From the NCBI GenBank assembly GCA_003868215.1, contig QWDQ01000034.1:124001-188000 (forward strand): 64,000 nucleotides of DNA. Reading direction: 5' to 3'. A model generated the notes under the pieces. That model was given only the letters and a program-made list of their open reading frames with translations. It did not search any database and had not been told where the DNA came from. The position numbers and the translations under genes were made by a program. Shown here one piece after another: positions 54,333-64,000 of this stretch (position 1 is its first letter; the number at the start of each line of letters is the position of its first letter). The DNA is from Pseudophaeomoniella oleicola. Its lineage: Eukaryota; Ascomycota; Eurotiomycetes; Phaeomoniellales; Phaeomoniellaceae.

Positions 54333-54811
54333 GAGCCGATGCTGCGGGAGAACAACCCTTGGACAACCTGGTCCTGCCTTCGGGCAGGTCTTCGATAGCA
54401 AAAGCGACTACCAGATTCCTCTTCAGACTGCTCATTGCCGTCCCACAATGGCTCAGAATGCTGCGTACGACGAACCGTTATCACCAACGGCGGACACGGC
54501 GCCTCGATCAGCCTCGTCAACGTCATCGAGAGCACCGATGGAACGGTCCTTCAGTCAAGATATACAAGAAGGCACGAGAGAACTACAGGAAGCTGCCGAG
54601 CAGACTAGGAATATCATCCTGGACCTGGGCTTGGATGGCAACATTCGGTGGGTCAGTCCTTCATGGACAGATGTCGTCGGCACATCTCTTGATGCTGTCA
54701 AGGGCAAACCCATCTCCGACTTCATCGCCGATAATGCAGAGGTCTTTACGGAAGCCATTAAAGCATTACAGACAGACGACTCTAAAAGCCAGTTCGTCAG
54801 ATTCACTGTGA
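54329..54811 (+). promoter_or_regulatory. Out-of-frame uORF overlapping the RIM15 start
   Basis: ATG at 54329 opens a 160-codon frame that runs past the RIM15 ATG (54448) in another frame. If it lies in the mature message it would reduce RIM15 translation. It could be removed by a downstream transcription start or a leader intron. Confidence 0.45.
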
Positions 54812-57800
54812 GGGTCGGACGTTCGTCGGGACTGCAACCTCTGCTGAGAGATGATGCGTTGTACCAACAAGATGTGGAGAATAAGAACAATCCCGAGACA
54901 CCTGATCTTCTGCATCTGGAAGGACAAGGTATAATGGTGTATGATCGGGCATCGGGCGGAGAAAGTCATGTGAGTATTCGAATGTGATTCTGGCGGCCAG
55001 GAACTGACAATTCGTAGACGATGTGGATGTTGCAACCTCCTGCCGAGATCGCGCCAGTTACCATCGCGCTTCCGCAGTTGCTCGTAGAGTCTCTGGGCGT
55101 CGGAGCCGAGGTCCTCGCAAACCATCTCAACATGCTTGCGGAGGTCGGTGTCTCAGATCCTGCTCATCACCCTCCTCCCATGCCCATCCTTTGTCGAGTG
55201 TGCGAACGTCAGATCACACCGTGGTGGTTTGAGAAACATTCGGATCTATGCGTGCAGGAACACCGGGCAGAATTGGACGTTCAGATGACGCAAGAAGCCC
55301 TGACTGAGCACCGGCATGCTATCGTCAAGGTTCTGGATGCTTTAGAAGCACGCAAGGGTCGCAGCACTTCTGTCGAAGGCAGCCCTGTGCCAGCCCCTCC
55401 GGTAGAGTACAAAGGCATGACGATAGGACCGAGTTCTAGCCCTTCCTCAGCGCCTTCTTCGGGTCTGGTATCGCAATCAGGTACACCGACGCGGTCACGA
55501 AGTCCTTCGACTCTTGCCGGAGGCCACGTCAGAGCTCGGTCGTTTGCGGTCAGGCGGCCACAACTTCGAATTGTGGAATTGATTTTGGACCTGTGTGATA
55601 CGGCACTTGAAATAAGCATACCTTCGATCAAAGAGACGAGAACAGATGAAGGTGACGATTTTCGAACACAATCGCCACAGTCAGAGTCGAGAATATCCCA
55701 GGTCTTGCAATGGCAGTCTCCCAGTTCCAATACTATGGAGCAGGAGCAAGGCCTGGCATTTCTCAGTGCGGATACTGAGCGGCTCGCAAAGGCCAAAGTC
55801 GATGCCGTCCTGAGACATAGGAGGATCATTGAATATTCCGAACGCATCCGTCAAGAGTTCACCATTGCCGTGGAAGATTGCATAGCACAAGCAATGCGAA
55901 AAGCCGAACGCGCCGCAGCTGGCGAACCGCTGTCGTCAAGCGAAGATTCCTCGATCGATGACGGTGACGAGCGCGAAGGAATTGAAGAAGACGAACTCAC
56001 TCCGATGCAAGGTGCAATCTCAACTTCGTCTTCGTGGGTCGGAGCGTCCAATATAGCGGCAGCCTTACGGAAAGCTGATTCATCCCATTCGGCGTTGTCG
56101 AACGAGAGGAGATCTTCGTCTGCTGCTGTGTCGACGAGGTCAAACAGTCCGATGGAATGCCCGACACCACGTTCGCACCGAAGCACGTTGCTAAATCAAC
56201 CCCAGCCAACAAAGAGAGTGTCCATGTTCATGGACGCTGATGCGAATGACAGTGACACCAGCTTGCATTCTTCTGTCTCAGGTATATGGCGGGGTGAGTC
56301 ACCGTCTTCCGACCAGGGCCTTAACGCAGCCACAAGCGCAAGAGAAAAGAAACGTAAAAGCCTTCATATGCACGGATTAGGTTCGAATTCTCCCCGACGC
56401 CAGCAATCTCCCAATCATCCTGCTCCACCTCAAGGTCCTCCTTCGCCATTGAGGCTATCGAAAGGACGTATAGCGAGTGGAGAGAGTGTGCCTTCTCCTA
56501 TAACGTCTCCTTTGTTGACCCATGGTGAATTCATATCTCCGGCTCCAAGTGGTCACCATGTTCACCATCACCGGAGGCGATCGTCTGCACATTCGTCAGA
56601 TCTCCGTGGGCCACCTTCTCCACGACTGTCTGCGTCTGTCACTCACCCACCGCCTAAAGCACAGCCTCCGTCTATCAAGGACTTCGACATCGTAAAGCCG
56701 ATCAGTCGAGGTGCTTTTGGCTCCGTGTATCTATCCAAGAAAAAGTCAACTGGGGATTATTATGCTATCAAAGTGCTCAAAAAAGCAGATATGATAGCGA
56801 AGAACCAAGTCACCAACGTTAAAGCAGAGCGTGCGATCATGATGTGGCAGGGAGAGAGCGACTTCGTAGCGAAGCTTTACTGGACGTTCTCGAGCAAAGA
56901 TTATCTCTATCTGGTCATGGAATACCTCAACGGAGGAGATTGCGCATCCTTGGTCAAGATCTTGGGTGGCCTGCCTGAGGATTGGTGCAAGAAATATATC
57001 GCCGAGATTGTTCTCTGTGTTGAGCATCTCCACAGCAGAGGAATCGTGCACCGTGACCTCAAGCCGGACAACCTGTTGATCGACCACAAGGGGCATCTTA
57101 AGTTGACTGATTTTGGCTTGTCACGAATGGGATTGGTCGGACGTCAGAAGCGGGCTCTCAAGATGAACAACGAGTCTGCTCCTGACTTGCTCAAATCAGG
57201 CGCCTTCCAACGAGCTGTATCGTCTGCGTCCTCGCGATCAGCTTCGTTCGATTTCCATACGCACAACTCTCCTGGCTCAACTCCGATGATAACACCAGCT
57301 TACAACGGTGGCTTAGATCAGTTATCTTACTTCAATCTGACTCGGGAGTCTTCTATCTCTCGGGAACCGACACGACAGAGTTCTGCACATCGTAGCGACA
57401 GTGGAAGCAATGCCGGTGATTCTCTTGCGACGTCCTTCCGATCATTCTCTCTGTATGATTCATCGGATACCCAACCATCGTCCGCTAAGCCACTACCTAT
57501 CGAAGAGGAGACGCAAAGCCCTGGGGATGCATCTCCGGACCTTTTCCCTCTGCAGCACATTTCAAGCAACACGTCTCATACAACTCCACATAATTCTCTA
57601 CCCTCACAGTCAATGTTGCCGCCTCCAATGGCTTTGTTTGACCCTGAGGATACTGTTAGGAAGTTCGTCGGGACACCCGACTATCTTGCGCCAGAGACCA
57701 TCAACGGCGTCGGGCAGGACGAAATGAGTGATTGGTGGTCGCTTGGATGCATGCTATTCGAGTTTCTCTACGGATACCCACCGTTCAATGCCGAAACACC

Positions 57801-60342
57801 GGATCAAGTCTTCGAGAATATTCTAGCGCGCAGGATCGCTTGGCCTGATGATGCCGACATCCCTGTATCGGATGAAGCAAAGGATCTGATCGATAAGCTT
57901 ATCAGACTCGATCCCAACGATAGGCTCGGAGCGAATTTGCAAGATAGGTATCCAAGTGGCGGAGCCGAAATCCAGGCACATCCATGGTTTTCTGATATCA
58001 ACTGGGATACGCTACGAGAAGATGTCCCCCAATTTATCCCAAATCCAGAGAACCCCGAGGATACCGAGTACTTTGACAACCGTGGAGCTACCCTCCAGTC
58101 TTTTCCAGAAGAGATGGAGGAGCAAGCAAACACTCCTCCATTGGGTACTCCCGGAGATCCAGATTATCCAGAGAGACCGCATGATGCTCTGCTAAGGGTG
58201 AGGGCAGCACAAGCAAATTCAGCCAAGCGTGGCTTGATGCCGTTGCATATACCGCCGCATGTTGCTCGGGATTCGAGAAGTCGAAGATTGAGCGAGCCAG
58301 TGCTTGCGGATGACTTCGGAAGTTTCACTTACAAGAATTTGCCTGTTCTGGAGAAGGCAAACAAGGATATCGTCAATAAGATGCGAGCAGAGGCTATGCA
58401 GGCACAGTCTAAAGCCGCATCTACAGTTACCAGTCCGACCGTCGGGTCACCTGGTGCTGCATCTTTGGAAGGTAGTCCCTTTATACCAATCCCGTTGAAG
58501 CGTACTATATCTACAAACAAGGGCCCTCGCCCGGCCTCTCCGTCTTCTTTAAGCGCGGCGAACTCCTCACCAAGTCGCCCATCTCAGCCTTCATCTCCCC
58601 TTCTTGTCCAGTTCTCGACAGGCCAGAACCACGAACGGAGGAAGACTTCAGGGTCGTCACAATCTAGTACCTCGTTGCAACCTGGTAGTTTCTTCGAGAT
58701 TCCAAAGGACAGCGGTGCAAAGACTCCATCTCTCGCGTCATCGCCTATCAAGCACATGCGTCTTCCTGCTGCTTCCCCCGCTAAACTACCTGGGCAACGA
58801 CAGAGCAGTGCCTCACGAACGAGATCCCAAACGCTTAGCTCTCAAGAGGGCGATTACCCTCGTGAAGGGTATATTCCCACCCATCACAAACGTCGAAGTC
58901 AGCTGCTTCAGGACGTGTCACCGTCGTCTTCAGATAACGAAGCTTCCCAAAATAAAGCTCTTCTAAAAGTCCAACGCCGTCGCCAGAGTTCTCGCCGTCT
59001 ATCTCAAATTACATCACTGGATGGACCTATGTATCGCACGCTCGATGTGCTCATCTGCGAAGACCATCCTGTATCCAGGATGGTAATGGAGCGTCTGTTT
59101 GAGAAGCTCCGCTGCCGTACTATTACTGCAACATCCGGGCCAGAAGCTTTGAGACTTGCAACCAGTCAAATAAGTTTTGATATTATTATCATGGAGTACA
59201 AGCTTACAAAGCTCAATGGTGCTGATGTGGCCCGAATGATTCGAGACACCAAGAACGCCAACGACAAGACACCAATTGTTTGCTTGACAGGTTATCTCAA
59301 AGAACTTCCAGATATCCACCACTTCGATGCCCTCATGCAAAAGCCACCAACGCTCACAAAGTTGACCGAAGCTCTATGCAAACACTGTGCATGGAAACCA
59401 CCGCCGAAAGATTACAAATTAACGCAGCCACTGTCAATCCCGGGGTCTGCCCAATCCCAACAGCGGACAGAAGACAGCCCTAGTTCTACCTCATCTGGTT
59501 ACCCCAATGTACCTGAGTCCTATCGAGGTTCCAGCCGAGAAGACTCCATCGGAAGCGGCTTTTTCAGTGATTTGGATGCTGTTAAAAACGAGGATGTGCC
59601 GGTCATTATCTCCCGTCAACCATCGAATGACTGGGTCGAGCAAAACGGCTTAGGTATATCTGAAGAACTCGTGACAGACCGGAAACCGTTCGTCCAGAAA
59701 GGCTTCCCTCACCTTATTCACACAGAGTCTGCTCCTCCAAGAATACCGGTCTCTGGTACTCCGGCACCAAGGAAGCAGCCATCATCGGAAGGCATAAAAG
59801 GCAAAAAGGAAACACTTGAGCAGAAACGGTTGCTCGCTGGAGGCGCCGAATCAGGCGATGACGAAGATGAAGAACTTGGTAATTCCCAGACAAAAACCAA
59901 ATCTCCCAAAGACCAACCAAGCCGAGTAGGCTCAAGATTGGGGTACGAGATGATGCGAACAAACAGCCGCGGGAGTGTGATATCCATGGCAGACCCCCGT
60001 CGTTCTTCGATGGAACTTTTGGAGTCGAAGATGGATTCGTTGATGATTCCAACCGAGGAAGAACCAAGTTCTGGGCTAGCGGCTATACAACCTCGTAAAG
60101 CACCTATATCGCGAACTACTTCACACCATTCCCATCCAGACCCAGATCTGCCGCATTCGGATATTGCCGATGGCGCAGGGCATATCACGCCGCCTGTCAT
60201 ATTCCCACAAAAGCCTGGACAAGGGGGAAGTGTACAATTTGTCAAGTCGCCAAGTCCCACATCACCTATATCTAAGCCAGCCGTGGAAGCTGAAGAAGAG
60301 CGAACACCTCGGAGACGAGGTTCACCGACTAAGAAAGCATGA
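54448..60342 (+). CDS. RIM15: Rim15-type PAS / AGC kinase / receiver protein (Greatwall family)
   Basis: Two exons, 54448-54969 and 55018-60342, 1948 residues. Rim15 acts below TORC1 and PKA to set quiescence and stress survival through Igo/ENSA-PP2A. In order: a PAS domain (about residues 44-125, TRNIILDLGLDGNIRWVSPS), a C2HC finger (CRVCERQITPWWFEKHSDLC, 232-254), a long Ser-rich linker, the kinase (about 728-1130: ISRGAFGSVYLSKK, YAIKVLKKADM, VHRDLKPDNLLID, LTDFGLS), an insert of about 175 residues before FVGTPDYLAPETI, the mark of Greatwall kinases, an AGC tail, and a receiver (about 1513-1632). The receiver has LICEDHP, IVCLTG and the Lys of MQKPP, but the phosphoacceptor Asp is Glu1567 in IIIMEYKL. 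The intron is 48 nt (GTGAGT...TCGTAG). Confidence 0.95.
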
Positions 60343-61611
60343 GGTATGGTGAAGTCAGCAATGTGTCTGGCTTAATTATACGCCAGTATATCAATATTCA
60401 GAATTCTTTTCCTTTCCTTTGTTGCAAAGATTTCCCTCCGGCAAAAGCCGTCTCAAACAATTCTTTTTGTTTTGTCATTTACAGGGGTGCTGGAGGAAGA
60501 TGTCGAGCTTTGGTATATTGCAAGGCGCTGGTGGAGTTTGCCTTCTGGCCAGGAGTTGTACGGGTTTGGTACTTTGATTGTGTCTATCTCAAATTTGCAA
60601 ATGTACAGCAGGAACGGAGGAACAACAGCCCACCTAAAATGAAAAAGGGAAAATCGAGAAAAGACACAAGGTGATTGGGTTCAACCGTTGCCACATCGAG
60701 AGAGAAAGATTGTCTTTCATAGTGGCCTTGCAAACGCGGTATCCTTCTTGTCACCAGAGAAAAAAAAAATAGGGAATGGCTGATCGCTGAGTGCTTTGTC
60801 ACTGGCTTGTCTATATTCTGATCATTGATGTGTCTTTTTGTCTGGAACATGGTCATTCTTTCTGGGAGGAGTCTTTGAATTTGGTCCAAATCACTGCTCA
60901 GGCGATATTCATTCTTTTTCAACTTCTTCTGTCTATTTTTGCCATGACACGCTCTGTGTCCATCGAGGGATTGCTGGATCATGAGATCTAAGCGGGCGAC
61001 TTTATTTGGCATCAAGGCCTGGTTTGCCTATTTCTCTCCTTATATTCTTTGTGCTACTAATTTTTTTTGCTTTGAGTGTGTGGATTGGTAGTGAAGAGGG
61101 CGCGGAAAAGGGACAGGAGAGAGAGAGAGAGAGGGAGGGAGGAAGAGGGAGGGAGAGCGAGCAAAAGGAGCGTGCGGTCGTTGCTCTCGCTTGATGGGTA
61201 CACCATACCACTACAGTCACGTGCACAGTATCATCCCCCTCAATTCCCGTCATGAGCTATACGAGAGACATCAATCGATTATGAATGACTATATGACATA
61301 TGACACAGTTTTCTATTTCCTCGTGATGTGTGTGATGTATCTTATATCTTGATCATGCCATGATTAATTACTTCATTTGGGTTTGCCTCGACTCGTATTC
61401 AATGTACACTCTGAAGTTCAGAATGAGAAGATTCAAGTTAAAAGCACCTAGATGTTTTACATGCATAGTAGATATGAAAGTGCAAGAGATGTGAATTCAG
61501 CGGAACTATCTAGCCTAAAATATTCTACACACTCATCATCCCAGAAAGAGTAGACAGACCAACCAACCAACCAACCAACTAAACAAACAAACACATACCC
61601 ACCACACCCAC
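60343..61611. other. Intergenic, convergent 3' ends
   Basis: 1.27 kb between RIM15 and the GPI protein. It includes a GA-rich tract (about 61110-61165) and CCAA repeats near 61558-61580. I see no gene. Confidence 0.5.
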
Positions 61612-62889
61612 TCACAACAGAACCGTAGCGAAAACAAAGAGAAGAATGGATCCGAGAGATCTCATAGCTGATGATGATGAGGAAGAAGCGGAACCTCCGG
61701 TGTAGATTTGTGGTGTTGGTGTTAGTGTTGTTGTTGAAGATGAGGATGAGGATGAGGGGTAAAATGATGGTGGTGGTGATGGTGGGGGATTGGAGAAAGA
61801 TGGGTTAGAAGGGGTGGGAGTGGAGGAGGATGAGGAGGATGAGGAGGGGGAGAGTGTTGTTGGGGTTAGGGTGTATTCTGAAGCTGAGTCTGAGGCTGAT
61901 TCCGATTGGGAGTCTGTTGGGAGTTCGGAGGTTGATACGTTGGGGCCAGATTGGGGTAAGGGTAAGGGGGTTGGGGAGGTGGAAAGAGGATAGGATGAGG
62001 TTGGGGCAGTGTCTGTGTCTGTGTCTGTGTCCGGGATTGAGGGAATAATGGATGATGTTGTTGTCGTCAAGGGTGAAGAGGATGGAGGCGGGGGTTGGTC
62101 TTGTGAGTATGATGACTGTAGATCGGGAGAGGGTGGTGTTGAGAACGGGGTGGTAGAAGGAGGAGGTGATGTCGTGTATGGTGGTAGCTGGGTGGGTGTT
62201 AACTCTGGTGTGTCAGTATTGGTGAGCGCTGTATCTGTTTCGGGGGTCGGAGATGGAGGCGTCGACGTTGGAGTTGCAGATTTCGACTCAGTAGTGGTGG
62301 GGTTCGATGGGATCGGGGTACTCGCAGAAGTAGCTTCCGAGGACGGATATGGTGATAATGATGGTGATGGTGTCCTTGATGTTGTGGTTTCGGTACAGAT
62401 TGAACATGAGACTGTCACGAGGCTTGTTGAGGTTTTGGTCGAGGTTGATGGCGAGGGAATTGGAGGGAAGGATGTAAAGATCGGGGTTTCGGACGTAGAC
62501 GGTAGGGTTATTGAGGTCGAGGGGGTTGATGAGATCGCGGTGGGAGAATGGGAAGGAGGTGTGAGAACGGATGTACTATGGATAGTGCTGCTCCTGCTGA
62601 TGCTGTAACTCGAAACGGGGAGGGAAGTATAGGAGGAGATCGGAGAGTAGACAGGGTTCGTCGATGTGGAAGATGTCGTCGACCCTCTGGATGCAGTCTG
62701 GTACGACTGCAAAGAAGTAGTGGTTGTTTTGGTTATCGGTACAGCCGACGAAGGATGGATCGAGGTCGTGGGTGGTAAGTAGCTTTGGATCGATTCGCTC
62801 GTGGTAGCGAGAGGGGAAAGCGAAGGAGCATAGTATTGGCCGAGGACGAGGCCTGGAACAAGGAGAAGAATGGTCTGTTGGTAGTACAT
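61612..62889 (-). CDS. Ser/Thr-rich GPI-anchored cell-wall protein
   Basis: Single exon, 425 residues. The N-terminus MYYQQTILLLVPGLVLGQ is a signal peptide and the C-terminus has a small-residue site (GGSASSSSSSA) followed by a hydrophobic tail (LGSILLFVFATVLL), the usual GPI-attachment signal. Between them lies an almost pure Ser/Thr/Pro sequence with few charged residues, expected to be heavily O-mannosylated. The only non-repetitive patch is SLVTVSCSICTETTTSRT, with two Cys. No enzymatic domain is seen. It is a mucin-like wall protein, possibly a sensor or spacer. Confidence 0.82.
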   Translation of the reverse strand: MYYQQTILLLVPGLVLGQYYAPSLSPLATTSESIQSYLPPTTSIHPSSAVPITKTTTTSLQSYQTASRGSTTSSTSTNPVYSPISSYTSLPVSSYSISRSSTIHSTSVLTPPSHSPTAISSTPSTSITLPSTSETPIFTSFPPIPSPSTSTKTSTSLVTVSCSICTETTTSRTPSPSLSPYPSSEATSASTPIPSNPTTTESKSATPTSTPPSPTPETDTALTNTDTPELTPTQLPPYTTSPPPSTTPFSTPPSPDLQSSYSQDQPPPPSSSPLTTTTSSIIPSIPDTDTDTDTAPTSSYPLSTSPTPLPLPQSGPNVSTSELPTDSQSESASDSASEYTLTPTTLSPSSSSSSSSTPTPSNPSFSNPPPSPPPSFYPSSSSSSSTTTLTPTPQIYTGGSASSSSSSAMRSLGSILLFVFATVLL

Positions 62890-64000
62890 GTTGCAGATCT
62901 AATTGGTACACTACAGGGAACGTCGGGACGAGAATGAGATGCTAATGGAAACCGGTCAAGAAGGCAATGAGAGAACCGAAACGATGATTATAAGTTGAAG
63001 CAGACCACTAACAGTAGGATTGAAAGCGAAGGAGACGTAAGAGAAGAAGACAATGCAACAACAATAAGAGCCATGATCGATAGGCATCCAGATCTCAATC
63101 CAGAATATTTTGGTACATGGACCTCATCGCTGCAGCCGTGGCTGATGGTTTTCCAAAATAAGACGCATTTCAAAGAGGATGAATGACAAGCATTTGACTT
63201 CTCAGGTTCCTCTTCATTCATCGAGTATCGAAACCGCGGGAACAGACGTATCTTGCCATCGATGTGAGACGAAAATAGCACGAGGGTCTTTGTTGAAGGA
63301 AATGAATATCCATTGAAGGTCAACGGTAGGAATAAAGGCTTGCACATGGCTTGAACAAGGCAACCACGTGAGTATCTTCAGCCTTGGAAGAGACAAATGA
63401 TGCTATTTACTGGTTAAAATCTCTTGTAGAGCATGGACTCGACCTCATTCTGATGATGTTAGCAAAGAACAATCCAAGATGGCCCGACTGCTGTTCTGCT
63501 GAGGTGAATGTATTATCAATACCGCGATGTGTAAACTTCATCTTCAGTCTACGTCAATTTCATTTCCAATTCATTGATTCAATCGGAACGGAATAGTAGA
63601 TTGTCCGGAGAAGGAAGAGAAAGAGAAAAAAGAACGAAAAAGAAAAAGGACGCGGACGTGGCCGACAGAATGTTGGAGGCCCACTCCCATTGGCTGCCGA
63701 CAGAAAGTGGAGAAGACGAAAAGTCGAATTGGAGAAAGAAGATCGTGGCCAGGCCAGACGAGACCGGACATGGTTCCTGCGTCGAATGTCCAGCGCCCTC
63801 GTGAAAACGTGCAAAGATGATGCGATCTGATTGGCCTCTTTCGACGTCAAGATTTGATCGACTCTGCCAACTTCGATCTTTTCCTGCTGCTTCGCCTTTG
63901 AGACAGGATGATATTATGGACACAATAGTCTTGTACTACTTGACCCTGGTGCATAGATTCTACGACTAGGAGTTGACGGTGTGATCCAACCCAGTTAGAA
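62890..64000. other. Right-edge spacer, no supported gene
   Basis: 1.1 kb from the GPI-protein start to the window end. Frames at 62988-63347 (minus), 62995-63186 (plus) and 63560-63923 (minus) overlap one another and show no domain. An A/G-rich tract lies at about 63600-63655. It may hold the promoter of a gene beyond the window. Confidence 0.45.

Larger units (their letters stand above)
50693..54447. promoter_or_regulatory. 3.75-kb gene-poor spacer and long RIM15 leader
   Basis: Between ERG26 and RIM15, both plus-strand. I find no gene with family resemblance. It holds five TACGTA-core sites between 52779 and 53462, short tandem repeats (GTAGGT at 52321-52338, CGACAC at 52885-52906) and several short frames. 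Part must be the RIM15 promoter and leader; a 73-codon frame starting at 53818 and the uORFs at 54321 and 54329 probably lie in the transcript. Confidence 0.5.

Noticed and set aside
60584-61015. 143-codon minus-strand frame between RIM15 and the GPI gene
   Set aside because: No family resemblance, mixed composition, probably 3' UTR sequence.
62009-62608. 199-codon plus-strand frame opposite the GPI protein gene
   Set aside because: It is the complement of Ser/Thr/Pro codons, giving a Val/Gly/Asp-rich string; a compositional shadow.

Overview
The window is a 64-kb piece of nuclear chromosome from a filamentous ascomycete (Pezizomycotina). The reasons are: dense genes with short spliceosomal introns (about 40-120 nt, GTRNGT donors, CTRAC-like branch sites close to the AG); orthologues typical of such fungi (a PAS-kinase-receiver Rim15, a LIM-RhoGAP Lrg1, an augmin HAUS6-like subunit, an adenylate-forming reductase, an aspzincin-like secreted protease, a GPI-anchored mucin-like wall protein); and several kb of spacer rich in the palindrome TACTACGTAGTA. 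I cannot place it below subphylum from sequence alone. I see no transposon, virus-like element, CRISPR array, rRNA or convincing tRNA.

Layout. 1-1835: 3' end of an adenylate-forming (NRPS-like) reductase cut by the window edge, convergent with AOS1 (SUMO E1 subunit). 4.8-10.6 kb: a conserved protein of unknown function, then the RFX-family transcription factor on the minus strand. 11.9-21.7 kb is a tight housekeeping block: YOP1, ATG101, PEX3, AIM41 and NUP170, with two divergent pairs (ATG101/PEX3 and AIM41/NUP170) on short shared promoters. 22-31 kb: a Nudix hydrolase, an EXPERA-domain membrane protein, a DUF8035-like Arg-rich protein, the BAR protein GVP36 and the V-ATPase subunit e gene VMA9. 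31.5-36 kb: HAUS6-like protein, an HD-domain nucleotidase (HDDC2 family) and a FHIT-type HIT hydrolase. 36.5-41 kb is more accessory in character: a secreted metalloprotease, a pirin with an unusual hydrophobic N-terminus and an alpha/beta hydrolase. 41.7-50.7 kb: LRG1, an E2 protein with two UBC folds, and the sterol enzyme ERG26. A 3.7-kb gene-poor leader then precedes RIM15 (54.4-60.3 kb), and a Ser/Thr-rich GPI protein closes the window.

As a set, the genes serve membrane shape and traffic (YOP1, GVP36, NUP170, PEX3, VMA9), nutrient and stress signalling with autophagy (RIM15, ATG101), Rho1/cell-wall control (LRG1, the GPI wall protein), ubiquitin/SUMO chemistry (AOS1, the tandem E2) and nucleotide housecleaning (Nudix, HD, HIT). 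I see no evidence that they form one pathway.

The most unusual observation is in VMA9. Its first intron is 516 nt, an exact multiple of three, has good splice signals, and is open in frame along its whole length with coding-like codon use, so one locus could encode both a 76-residue V-ATPase subunit e and a 248-residue form with a long N-terminal domain. Other points are a 9-nt microexon in YOP1, a GC-AG intron in the EXPERA gene, a Glu in place of the phosphoacceptor Asp in the Rim15 receiver, an overlapping uORF ahead of RIM15, and two UBC folds in one protein. All splice models were read by eye from splice signals, frame and family resemblance; no alignment or search was run.
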